From assembly GCF_030209575.1 (NCBI RefSeq), contig NZ_JARVRS010000001.1, positions 434,001 through 498,000 on the forward strand: a DNA stretch of 64,000 bases, written 5' to 3'. The DNA is from Leifsonia sp. fls2-241-R2A-40a. GTDB taxonomy: Bacteria; Actinomycetota; Actinomycetes; Actinomycetales; Microbacteriaceae. The notes beneath the pieces were generated by a model, which made no database searches, was not told the DNA's origin, and saw only the letters and a program-made list of their open reading frames with translations. Below are positions 47,342-55,786 of this stretch, in pieces. Both the position numbers and the translations under genes were made by a program. Positions within the stretch are counted from its first letter, which is position 1; the number at the start of each line of letters is the position of its first letter.

Positions 47342-49815
47342 CGGCGCCCCAGCCGGCTCCGGATCTTCTTGGCCACGACGGTCGGGCCGCCGTTGCCGAG
47401 GTAGTGGAAGAAGAGACCGACGTCGTGCCGGATGCCGTGCTTCTTCCGCCGCGTCGTCGTGCGGCGGGCGGGACCGCCCTGGCCGACGACGCCGCGGGCG
47501 ACGAGGTCCGCGGCGTGCCGCGGGTCGGCGACGAACCGGACCAGCGGCTCCAGCACGACGCCCCAGAAGTAGCGCTGGCGCACGCGGGCGACGTTGCGCT
47601 TCGCCAGGCGGATGAACTTCTCGTCGTAGAGCACGGTCTCGAGGGCCGCGGCGAGCGCATCCACATCGCCGGAGGGCACGACGATGCCGAGCTTCTCCTC
47701 CTCGACCAGCTGCGCGAAGTGGTCGCCCTCGGTCACCACCATGGGCAGTCCCGCCCACAGGTAGTCGAGGATGCGCGTGCGGAACGAGAACGTCGTCTCG
47801 ACGTGCGAGAAGTGCGTGCTCACGCCCGCGTCGGCCTCGGTGAGGTAGTTCTGGCGGTCGGCGTAGTCGACCCACGAGCTGTTGAAGAAGACGGAGCGGT
47901 CGAGCACGCCGAGGTCCTGCGCGAGCTGGCGCGACTCTGCCACGATCCCCATCTCCGGGACGCCGGGATGCGGGTGCTTGGTGCCCTGGAAGAACAGCCG
48001 GACGTCGTCGTGCGTCTCCGACAGCCGGGCGACCGCCTCGATCAGCGACTTGGGGTCGAACCAGTTGTAGAGGCCGCCGCTCCAGAGCAGCAGCTTGTCG
48101 TCCGCTCCGATGCCGGGCAGCACGCCCTTGAGCACGTCGCGCTCGTGCGCCGGGGGCGTCTCGGAGAGGCCGAAGGGGACGACGTCGATCAGGCCGTCGA
48201 GGTCCGGGTCCTCGTCGTAGTTGGCCGGGTTGATCCGCCCGAGGGCGGCCAGCTGGCCGAGGTAGAAGTGACGCTGGCGCTCGGAGGCGCACAGGAAGAA
48301 GTCGCCGCGCTCGAGCTGCTCGTTCAGCACGTCCGTCGCGTCGAGCACCTGCTTGTCCCACTGCGCGCGGCCGAGCTCCTTGCCCTGCTCGAGCTGCTCG
48401 AGGTGCATGGGGTCGTACACGTCGGCGACGATGATCCGGTCGGTCTTGCGGAGGCTCTCGAAGAGCGCCATCGCGAGACCCTGGAACACGATCACGTCGC
48501 TCTCGCGCTCGAGCGCGCGCATGGCGCGGTCGTCGCCGGGGCGCACGTGCACGACGTCGAAGGCCGCGGACACCGGCTCGACGCCGGCGAGCGAGACCAG
48601 GGTCACCATGTTGTCCTTGGACAGCGCCTCGGCCATGCTCCAGGCACGGATGGCCGGGCCGGCCATCTTCGCGCCGATCGGATCGCCGGTGATGATGAGC
48701 ACGCGGGTCACGGCCGGCCGCTCGGTCACCGGGAACGCGGTGGCGAGCTTGTCGTAGCCCTCCAGGTAGTGCTCGTCCGTGTAGGAGGGGGCGTCGGTCT
48801 CGCCGAACAGCGACCAGATCCGGCTGTCGGCGACGACCCGGCTGCTCTGGATGCGCTCCCGGTCGGCCGCGAGGCCGGGGAGGTGCTCGACGAACTGGTC
48901 GATGGCGTAGACGGCGGCGACCGTCTCCTTGCCGATCTCCATGGTCGGGTCGTTCGACCCGCCCTTGCGCAGGTCGAACTCGGTGGAGTCGAGGCCGCCC
49001 TTGGCCACGCCGCGGCGAATGGTCAGCGCGAGGGTCGCGGGCAGCGCCGTGGCCAGCGCCTCGTCGCCGAGGTTCTTGTACTGCGTGAACAGCGCGTTCC
49101 GCTCGAGGAGGTAGCTCTCCTTGAACGCGCCGAACGACGACATGGACGCGTGGTGCTTGTGGTACGCCAGCGAGGCCGGCTCGTAGACGAAGCGGTGGCC
49201 GGCGAGGTTGAGACGCCAGCCGAGATCGACGTCCTCGAAGAACATGAAGAACCGCTCGTCGAAACCGCCGAGCGCCTCGTAGACGGAGCGGCGCACGAAC
49301 ATCGCCGACCCTGTGCCGAAGAGGACATCCTTGGGGACATCCGGGGTGGTCGGCACGGGCTGCGCGGTCAGCGGCTTGTAGCCCTGGCCGAACCAGGTCA
49401 TCGCCGAGCCGATGTAGTCGACCTTGTCGCCGTCCCAGTCGAGCACCCGGCTGGCGACCGCGCCGACGCGCGAGCTCGACTCGAAGCGCTGGACCGCCGC
49501 CCGGACCCAGGCGGCATCCGGCTTCGCGTCGTTGTTGAGGAAGGCGACGTACTCGCCGGACGCCGATCGGACGCCGAGGTTGCAGCCGCCGGCGAAACCG
49601 AGGTTGGCCTTGGATTCGATCAGCACCACGTGCGGGGCCTCACGGCGGATGCGCTCGGCGCTGTCGTCGCCCGAGGCGTTCTCCACCACGACGATCTCGA
49701 GGCGGTCGGCGGGCCAGTCGAGGCGGCCGAGATGCTCGATGGCGGTCAGCGTGTCGTCGGTTCCCCGAAAGTTGACGAGAACGACCGAGACGACTCCGGG
49801 GCGCGTGATGGGCAT
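47338..49815 (-). CDS. Two-domain glycosyltransferase: GT2 fused to GT4-like
   Basis: An 825-residue protein. Residues 1-230 are a GT2 domain (LNNDAKPD at 93-100 and FFEDVDLGWR at 192-201). After a linker, residues about 370-760 are a GT-B domain with IITGDPIGAKMAGPAIRAW, VADVYDPMHLEQLEQGK at 463-479 and FRTRILDYLWAGLPMV. A basic C-terminal tail may bind the membrane. The GT-B half is strongly similar to the single-domain protein at 57066-58439. ATG 49815 has AAAGGA 4 nt upstream and a TAGGCT -10 at 49851-49846. It likely adds two sugars in turn. Confidence 0.9.
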   Translation of the reverse strand: MPITRPGVVSVVLVNFRGTDDTLTAIEHLGRLDWPADRLEIVVVENASGDDSAERIRREAPHVVLIESKANLGFAGGCNLGVRSASGEYVAFLNNDAKPDAAWVRAAVQRFESSSRVGAVASRVLDWDGDKVDYIGSAMTWFGQGYKPLTAQPVPTTPDVPKDVLFGTGSAMFVRRSVYEALGGFDERFFMFFEDVDLGWRLNLAGHRFVYEPASLAYHKHHASMSSFGAFKESYLLERNALFTQYKNLGDEALATALPATLALTIRRGVAKGGLDSTEFDLRKGGSNDPTMEIGKETVAAVYAIDQFVEHLPGLAADRERIQSSRVVADSRIWSLFGETDAPSYTDEHYLEGYDKLATAFPVTERPAVTRVLIITGDPIGAKMAGPAIRAWSMAEALSKDNMVTLVSLAGVEPVSAAFDVVHVRPGDDRAMRALERESDVIVFQGLAMALFESLRKTDRIIVADVYDPMHLEQLEQGKELGRAQWDKQVLDATDVLNEQLERGDFFLCASERQRHFYLGQLAALGRINPANYDEDPDLDGLIDVVPFGLSETPPAHERDVLKGVLPGIGADDKLLLWSGGLYNWFDPKSLIEAVARLSETHDDVRLFFQGTKHPHPGVPEMGIVAESRQLAQDLGVLDRSVFFNSSWVDYADRQNYLTEADAGVSTHFSHVETTFSFRTRILDYLWAGLPMVVTEGDHFAQLVEEEKLGIVVPSGDVDALAAALETVLYDEKFIRLAKRNVARVRQRYFWGVVLEPLVRFVADPRHAADLVARGVVGQGGPARRTTTRRKKHGIRHDVGLFFHYLGNGGPTVVAKKIRSRLGRR

Positions 49816-49951
49816 GCGGTCCTTTCGCTGGCGAATCCGGCCGCAAGCCTACCAAGCGGCCCTGTGGGTCGCCCGGGGCGCGCCAGCCGGACTTGCTAAG
49901 CTCTCTGGCGTTCCCCCGCCCGGCACGCGAACGATGTGAGGCCGCCACCGC

Positions 49952-51316
49952 ATGCAGACCGAGACCGCCACGGCGGCCCCCCGCCCCCGCTTCCGGGAGC
50001 GGCTGTTCTCGCGGGCGTCGATCGGCCCTGCTCTCCTGATCCTGGCGTCGCTGCTGGTCGGGATCGTGCAGGTCCCCGCGCACAAGGGCGTCTCGCCCGT
50101 CGACGAGTACGTCTACATCGACTACTTCGCCAAGGTGGCGACGCAGGGCACCGTGCACCGCGGCGAGCAGACCGGCACCTTCGCCCGGCAGGAGCTGGGA
50201 TGCCGCGGCCTGCGCCTCCTGCAGCCGGCGCCCGACGCGCGCTGCTCGCTGACCAACGCCGAGAACAAGGAACTGTTCCCGTTCCACGGCGCCACGTCGG
50301 CGTACATCTACACCCCCCTCTACTTCGCCATCACGCGGGTGCTGGCCGAGCCGCTGGTCTGGGCGGGCGTCGGACTCGTGGATGCGGGCCGCTTCATCGG
50401 CGCGATCTGGCTGGCCGCCGCGGCATTGCTGCTCTACCTCGCCCTCCGCAGGCTGCGGGTGCACCCGGTCGCGGCGACCGCGACCGGGCTGCTGATGATC
50501 GGCTCCCTCCCCGCCTACTGGTCGAACACGTACATCAGCACGGACGCGACGGCCCTGTTCGCCGGCGGCCTGATGCTGTATCTCGCGACCTTCGTGGAGC
50601 ACCGGCGCGGGCGCATCCTGTTCGTCGCCGGCGCGGCGTTCGTGACGCTCCTGAAGGTGCAGAACCTCGCCGCGGTGGCCGCGGCCGTGCTGTTCGTGCT
50701 GCTGCGCGTCGGGGTCGCCGCGTACCGCGAGCGCAGTTCGCGCGCCTCCTGGATCGGACGGCTGTTCGCCGACAGCCGCACCATCACCGTCATCGTCGCT
50801 GTCGTCGTCTCGGTGGCCGCGCAGCTCGCGTGGCTCGTCTACTCGAACGCGACCGCGGTGGGACCGGCGCCGGACATGGGGAAGGTGCGCCCGCTCGGCA
50901 TCACCTCGATCATCCTGCAGTCGGGCCTGTTCATCGACACGGCGACCAAGGGCGTCGGCGACATCACGACGTTCCTCAAGGGCCCCGGTCTCTTCGTCAA
51001 CTACGCGGTCTCCTGGATCGCCGTGGCCGGCGTGATCGGTCTGCTCATGGTCGCCCGCTGGGGCCGTCGCCGCAACGCGGTCGCCCTCGCGACCTTCGCC
51101 GCCGCCGTGATCTCGGCGCCGCTGCTGTCGGCGGTCACCTACGTGACCCTCGGCACGTACCCGGATCCCCCGCCCGGCCGCTACGGCATCTCGCTCGTCC
51201 CGCTGTTCCTGGCGTGCGCGGCGCTCCTGCTCGCACGGCGCCCGGTCCCCCGCTGGATCTTCGCCGGGGTCGGTGCGCTGACGTTCCTCGCCTCCCTCGT
51301 CCTCCCACAGGGCTGA
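49952..51316 (+). CDS. Polytopic membrane protein, distant DUF2142/GT-C relative
   Basis: A 454-residue protein. TM1 (about 25-42) is followed by SPVDEYVYID with D51/E52 at the place of the DUF2142 SPDEPAH. ISTDATALFAGG sits where the others have the NPN motif, and GRYGISL replaces WQGRY; the W-X-PPGG segment is absent, so the protein is about 60 residues shorter. It may be a divergent relative or a separate GT-C type. ATG 49952 lacks a good Shine-Dalgarno; a -10 TAAGCT at 49897-49902 gives a UTR of about 43 nt. Only 2 nt separate it from the next gene. Confidence 0.75.
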   Translation: MQTETATAAPRPRFRERLFSRASIGPALLILASLLVGIVQVPAHKGVSPVDEYVYIDYFAKVATQGTVHRGEQTGTFARQELGCRGLRLLQPAPDARCSLTNAENKELFPFHGATSAYIYTPLYFAITRVLAEPLVWAGVGLVDAGRFIGAIWLAAAALLLYLALRRLRVHPVAATATGLLMIGSLPAYWSNTYISTDATALFAGGLMLYLATFVEHRRGRILFVAGAAFVTLLKVQNLAAVAAAVLFVLLRVGVAAYRERSSRASWIGRLFADSRTITVIVAVVVSVAAQLAWLVYSNATAVGPAPDMGKVRPLGITSIILQSGLFIDTATKGVGDITTFLKGPGLFVNYAVSWIAVAGVIGLLMVARWGRRRNAVALATFAAAVISAPLLSAVTYVTLGTYPDPPPGRYGISLVPLFLACAALLLARRPVPRWIFAGVGALTFLASLVLPQG

Positions 51317-51318
51317 CC

Positions 51319-52851
51319 GTGGATCCGGTGTCGTCCGCCGCGCGCTTCCCCGGCCGGCTGTTCGCCTCGGTGTTCGCCGTCCTCTTCGTGATCATGGGAG
51401 CCTGGTCGCTCGCCACGCCCGTCTACGCCGTCCCCGACGAGGCCTCCCACACCGTCCGCGCGGCCGCGGCGGCCCACGGGCAGATCGTCGGCGACGGCCG
51501 GCACTTCCAGGCGCCGGGCTACCTCTACATCCCGGGCGCAGGGTCCTGCTTCGCCGGGCGGCCGGACAAGACGCCGGCGTGCGTGGGGACCTCGCCCTAC
51601 GGCTCCGAGCTGCGCGACACGATCAGCACCGCGCAGACCAACTCGCCGGTGTACTACGTCATCGTGGGCCTGCCGACCCTCGTCCTCTCCGGACTTCCCG
51701 CCTTCTTCGGGATGCGCCTGCTCTCCGCTGCGCTCGTCGCCGCGTTCTTCGCTGCGACCGCGGTGCTTCTCCGCCGCCTCCCCGGCGCACGGTGGACGCT
51801 GCTCGTGCCGCTCGCGACCGTCACACCCGAGGTCGTCTTCCTCGGCGGGGCCATCAACCCGAACGCGGTGGAGATGGCCGCCGCCGGCGCGCTCTTCGCC
51901 TCGCTGCTCGTGCTGGCGCGGGTACGGCCCTCGGGCTGGTCGTTCGGCTTCGCCGCAGCGACCGCCGTCGCCTCCACCGCCCTGGTCACGGGCGGCCGGA
52001 GTCTCGGCCTGCTGTGGGTCGTCGTGGCGGGCGCCGGGGTGCTCGCGCTCCTGCGCAGGGACGACTGGCGCGCGCTGTCCCGCCGCACCTCGACCTGGGT
52101 CGTCCTCGCCGCTCTCGCGGTGATCGGCGCCGCGCAGCTGTTCTGGTTCACGCGGCCCGGCAACGGGGTCCAGGGCCAGGCGCATCCCACCCCCGGCAGC
52201 CTGGTCACCGTCGCCCAGAACATGGTCGAGAACACCTTCGTGTACTGGCGCCAGCTCACCGGCCAGTTCGGAACCGTCGACGTGCCCGCGCCCGAAGGGG
52301 TGCAGACGCTGTGGACGGCCATGTTCCTGGCGATCATCGTGCTGCCGCTCGTGCTCGGCCGGGGCCGCGAACGCTGGGTCGCGGCCGGGTTCACCGCGGT
52401 GCTCCTGATCGTCCCCATCGCGACGCAGGTCGCCCTGTGGCGTCAGGTCGGCGACGTGTGGCAGGGACGCTACATGCTCGCGGTGCTCCTGCTGATCGCC
52501 ATCGCCGGAGGCCTGGCGCTCGACGCCGCCGGACGGCCGCTGACCCGGGCGTCGGTGGATGTCGTGCGCACGCTCGTCGTGCTCCTCGCGATCGGGCTGT
52601 TCTCCGCCTTCGCGTTCACCCTCCGCCGCTACGCCGTGACGGACAACTCCTGGGTCCGATTCCTCCTGGACCCGCAGTGGCAGCCTCCGGGCGGCACGAT
52701 CCTGCTCACCCTGCTCACCATCGCCGCGCTGGCGTTCGGGGTGATCGCGGTGTGGCGGGCCCTACCGCGCCTCGCAGTGCGTCAGGGAGCGATCCAGGGC
52801 GGAGCCGCCGTAGGGACTGCGTTCGACTCGGGGTCGCACAGGAACTCGTAG
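51319..52851 (+). CDS. DUF2142 membrane protein, copy D
   Basis: A 510-residue polytopic protein with VPDEASH (D40/E41), GGAINPNAVEM, VWQGRY and WQPPGG, the most divergent of the four full copies. GTG 51319 follows the previous stop by 2 nt; a second GTG (51328) is three codons on. The last 70 nt overlap the 3' end of the convergent large glycosyltransferase gene, the longest antisense overlap in the region. Confidence 0.82.
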   Translation: MDPVSSAARFPGRLFASVFAVLFVIMGAWSLATPVYAVPDEASHTVRAAAAAHGQIVGDGRHFQAPGYLYIPGAGSCFAGRPDKTPACVGTSPYGSELRDTISTAQTNSPVYYVIVGLPTLVLSGLPAFFGMRLLSAALVAAFFAATAVLLRRLPGARWTLLVPLATVTPEVVFLGGAINPNAVEMAAAGALFASLLVLARVRPSGWSFGFAAATAVASTALVTGGRSLGLLWVVVAGAGVLALLRRDDWRALSRRTSTWVVLAALAVIGAAQLFWFTRPGNGVQGQAHPTPGSLVTVAQNMVENTFVYWRQLTGQFGTVDVPAPEGVQTLWTAMFLAIIVLPLVLGRGRERWVAAGFTAVLLIVPIATQVALWRQVGDVWQGRYMLAVLLLIAIAGGLALDAAGRPLTRASVDVVRTLVVLLAIGLFSAFAFTLRRYAVTDNSWVRFLLDPQWQPPGGTILLTLLTIAALAFGVIAVWRALPRLAVRQGAIQGGAAVGTAFDSGSHRNS

Positions 52852-55721
52852 ATCCCGTCGAGCGCCGCATCCCAGTCGGAGTGCTCCGCGTCGATGGTGG
52901 CGACACCCGCCGCGGCGATGCGCCGGCGCGTCTCGGCATCCCGGACGAGCTCGTCGAGCCCGGCGACGACCTCGTCGTAGGTCATCATCGTCGTCCGCGC
53001 GTTCTCGCCCGGCTGGAACAGCCAGCGGAACCACGGCGAGTCCGGCACGACCATCGCCACCCCGCTCGCCATCAGCTCGAGCGGGAGGTACGACGGGTGC
53101 CGTGAGATCTGCAGCGTGATGCCGATGTCGGTGTCGCGGTACAGCCTCCCGGTGGCCCGGTAGTCGAGCAGCCCGAGGTCGATGAAGTCGGCGGAGGGCG
53201 GCAGGTACTTGGCCCCGGCCGCGACGATGCGCACCCGGTCGCCGTAGCGCCGCTTGATCTCGCTCAACGCGGCGAAGACGAGCTCCCAGCAGTTGCGGAA
53301 GTGGTCGCGTGCGTAGGCGAAGATCGTCACCGGATCATCGGCCGAACGCTCCGGCCGCCCCTGCGCGTGGAAGATGCTGCGGTCGACGGCCGGGTCGAAG
53401 TAGGTCGCCGTCCCGCCGTAGCCGCCCGCATAGATGTCGTGCATGCTCCGGGTGTTGCAGATGCCGTAGAGCCCGAGACGATACGTCTGCTCGGTCATCG
53501 CGAACATCGTGCTCGCCGGGTAGAACGACGGCTCGTAGTCCTGGATCAGGTAGAACTTGCGCGGAGTGCCGGGGGTCTTGGCCACATCCCGCGCGGTGAG
53601 CCAGAAGGTCGCGATGGCCGCATCGGCGGGCGGGACTGCTGCGAGGCCCTCCTCGGTGCCGTAGTAGTTGCCCACCTCGGAACCGGCGAGGCCGGGGAAC
53701 GCCGCCACGATCGCCGACTCGTAGAACTCGTTCGCCGGGTGGCCGTTCACCAGGAACCGGTTGACGACGCCGTGCTCGCGGGCCAGCTTGTCGGCGATCC
53801 GCAGGGTGGTGTTGACCCCGCCGAAGAACGGCAGGTCGAAGCCGGGGAGCAGCCAGTTGATGGTGCGCACCTCGCGGCGTCCGGTGGTCGTGCGGTGCGT
53901 GTCGATGACGTGCGCGACCTCCTCCGCCGTGATGGTGGCGAGCGGCAGCAGGGCCGTCGCGTCCTCGGAGATGGTGGACTGCTGCGCGTCCGACTTCCAC
54001 GGCCGGCCGAGACCCGCCATGGTCAGCTGGAGGGGCGGCGGGTCGTCCTTCGCCGCGAACCGGGGCACTTCCACCAGGCGGCACACGTTCGGCGAGATAT
54101 AGGGGTCTCCGCTCGCCAGCCACGGCTGGTAGCGCCAGTAGCTGGCGAAGGAGTCGGCTCGCGGAGCGGTCCCGCCACGCGTCAGCGACTCGAAGTGCCG
54201 GACCGCGTCGAAGGGGATGACGACGTTCCGGCGCCCGCGGATGACCTGGTCGAGGCCCAGGACGACGTCGCTGCCGGTGAGCTGGAAGCGCTCGTCGAAC
54301 CCGCCGACCTCCTCGAAGAGGTCGCGCCGGATGCCGACGCAGGCCGCCGTCACCGCCAGCGTGTTCCGGTACCAGCGCACCGGTCCGATCAGGGTGTCGG
54401 CCTCGGGGTCCATCCCGGCGAAGAGGTTCGCGGCGAATCCGCCCGGCCCGATCATGACCCCGCCGTGCTGCACACGTCCGTCGGCGGTGCGGTGCTGGAA
54501 CCCGACGGTGCCGACGCCCTCGCGGTGCAGCATCCCGACCAGTTCGCGCAGCCAGCCGGCGTCCGCGACCTCGGTGTCGTCGTTGAGGAACACCAGGACC
54601 TCCCCCGCGGTCCCCCGGGCCGTCACGGTGTTCACGCGCGAGTAGTTGAACGGCTCCTCGTGCCACCAGACGTGGCGCAGCGGGATGCCGGGGTCGAGCG
54701 ACGCGTACCAGGCCTCGTTCTCCTCGGTCTCGCCGCCGTTGTCCACGACGGTGACGTCGAACTCCGGATAGTCGGTCTGCGCCAGGCTCGGGAGCAGTCG
54801 CTCGAGGTTCGCTCGGCTGTGCCGGGTGGGCACGACGATGGAGACGGACGGCCAGCGCTCGGGCTGGAAGCGCACGCGGACCACGCCGTTGCTCACCTCG
54901 GCCGTCGCGTCCTCGCCCCGGTCGCGCAGCGCGCGGGCCAGCATGGCGGCGTCCTCCGCGGTGGCGGGGGCGCTCGGGTCGTCGGGCACGGACAGCAGCA
55001 CGTGCGGCACCCGCCCGACGGAGGCGTCGGTCAGCTCCGAGTGCAGCAGGAGGCGCCAGATCCCGTGATCGTCGAGGGTCACGCCCGTGACGGCCCCGGC
55101 GTCGGGGACGCGGATGGCGAACGCGCGGCCCAGGTAGTTGGCGCCCAGCATGATCTCCGGCGACCACACCGGCCGGAACAGCGGGGACACGCGCTTGCCG
55201 TCGGCGGCGAGGCGATCCGAGTCGAAGGCGATCACGCGGCGCACGGGGTCGACCCGGTGCTCCTTGGCGACCTGCTCGAGCGCATGCGGATCGAGCACCG
55301 ATCCCGCCTTGAGGAAGAGGACGAAGTCCTCCTCCACGTCGGGCAGCAGCTCACGCAGCGGGGTCCCGGTGCGCAGGACGAGCGGACGCGGCTCGACCGC
55401 GACCTGCGCGGTCAGGCTGTCGAGCGTCGTCTGCACGCGCGCCGACTCCTGCTCGTCGTCGGCGCCCGTGGTCTCGACGACCACCAGGAAGGTGGTCGTC
55501 GCTCCCGCGGGCAGCGGGTCGAGCGGGGGCTGTTGGGCGCGCCACTCGTCGTAGTCGGTCAGCCCGGGCCCGACCCGGCCCGGCAGCGCTGCCGGCGGTC
55601 GCAGCTCGGATCGGAAGGTCCGTGCGGCTTCTTTGCCGGCACGGAGCGCCTTACCGGGACGCGACTGCGGGGGAAGCAGGCGGCCGAGCGTGCGACGTGC
55701 GCCGCTCATCCATGCGTTCAT
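52782..55721 (-). CDS. Three-domain glycosyltransferase (GT-A, GT2 and GT-B/WsaF-like)
   Basis: A 979-residue protein. Residues about 70-260 resemble a GT-A domain with LFLKAGSVLDPHAL and RPVWSPEIMLGANYLG, typical of rhamnan-synthesis proteins. Residues about 290-500 are a GT2 domain (SVSIVVPTRHSRANL, FLNDDTEV). Residues about 620-965 are a GT-B domain with NWLLPGFDLPFFGGVNTTLR and YLIQDYEPSFYPAS, like the rhamnosyltransferase WsaF. The start ATG 55721 is chosen because TAGACT lies 7 nt upstream on the minus strand; an ATG four codons later is also possible. It is probably a polymerising or multi-step enzyme. Confidence 0.87.
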   Translation of the reverse strand: MNAWMSGARRTLGRLLPPQSRPGKALRAGKEAARTFRSELRPPAALPGRVGPGLTDYDEWRAQQPPLDPLPAGATTTFLVVVETTGADDEQESARVQTTLDSLTAQVAVEPRPLVLRTGTPLRELLPDVEEDFVLFLKAGSVLDPHALEQVAKEHRVDPVRRVIAFDSDRLAADGKRVSPLFRPVWSPEIMLGANYLGRAFAIRVPDAGAVTGVTLDDHGIWRLLLHSELTDASVGRVPHVLLSVPDDPSAPATAEDAAMLARALRDRGEDATAEVSNGVVRVRFQPERWPSVSIVVPTRHSRANLERLLPSLAQTDYPEFDVTVVDNGGETEENEAWYASLDPGIPLRHVWWHEEPFNYSRVNTVTARGTAGEVLVFLNDDTEVADAGWLRELVGMLHREGVGTVGFQHRTADGRVQHGGVMIGPGGFAANLFAGMDPEADTLIGPVRWYRNTLAVTAACVGIRRDLFEEVGGFDERFQLTGSDVVLGLDQVIRGRRNVVIPFDAVRHFESLTRGGTAPRADSFASYWRYQPWLASGDPYISPNVCRLVEVPRFAAKDDPPPLQLTMAGLGRPWKSDAQQSTISEDATALLPLATITAEEVAHVIDTHRTTTGRREVRTINWLLPGFDLPFFGGVNTTLRIADKLAREHGVVNRFLVNGHPANEFYESAIVAAFPGLAGSEVGNYYGTEEGLAAVPPADAAIATFWLTARDVAKTPGTPRKFYLIQDYEPSFYPASTMFAMTEQTYRLGLYGICNTRSMHDIYAGGYGGTATYFDPAVDRSIFHAQGRPERSADDPVTIFAYARDHFRNCWELVFAALSEIKRRYGDRVRIVAAGAKYLPPSADFIDLGLLDYRATGRLYRDTDIGITLQISRHPSYLPLELMASGVAMVVPDSPWFRWLFQPGENARTTMMTYDEVVAGLDELVRDAETRRRIAAAGVATIDAEHSDWDAALDGIYEFLCDPESNAVPTAAPPWIAP

Positions 55722-55728
55722 CCGGGCA

Positions 55729-55734
55729 AGTCTA
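55729..55734 (-). promoter_or_regulatory. -10 element of the three-domain glycosyltransferase gene
   Basis: TAGACT on the minus strand ends 7 nt before ATG 55721 (leaderless). It is half of the mirrored pair AGTCTAG (55729-55735) and CTAGACT (55762-55768). Confidence 0.5.
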
Positions 55735-55762
55735 GCCGGGCAGGCGCCGCGCACGTCCCGCC

Positions 55763-55768
55763 TAGACT
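55763..55768 (+). promoter_or_regulatory. -10 element of the 55787 glycosyltransferase gene
   Basis: TAGACT on the plus strand, 18 nt before GTG 55787, with a GAGGAG Shine-Dalgarno (55775-55780) between. Same hexamer as the opposite promoter, but here the message has a short leader. Confidence 0.5.
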
Positions 55769-55786
55769 GGGGGCGAGGAGGCGCCC

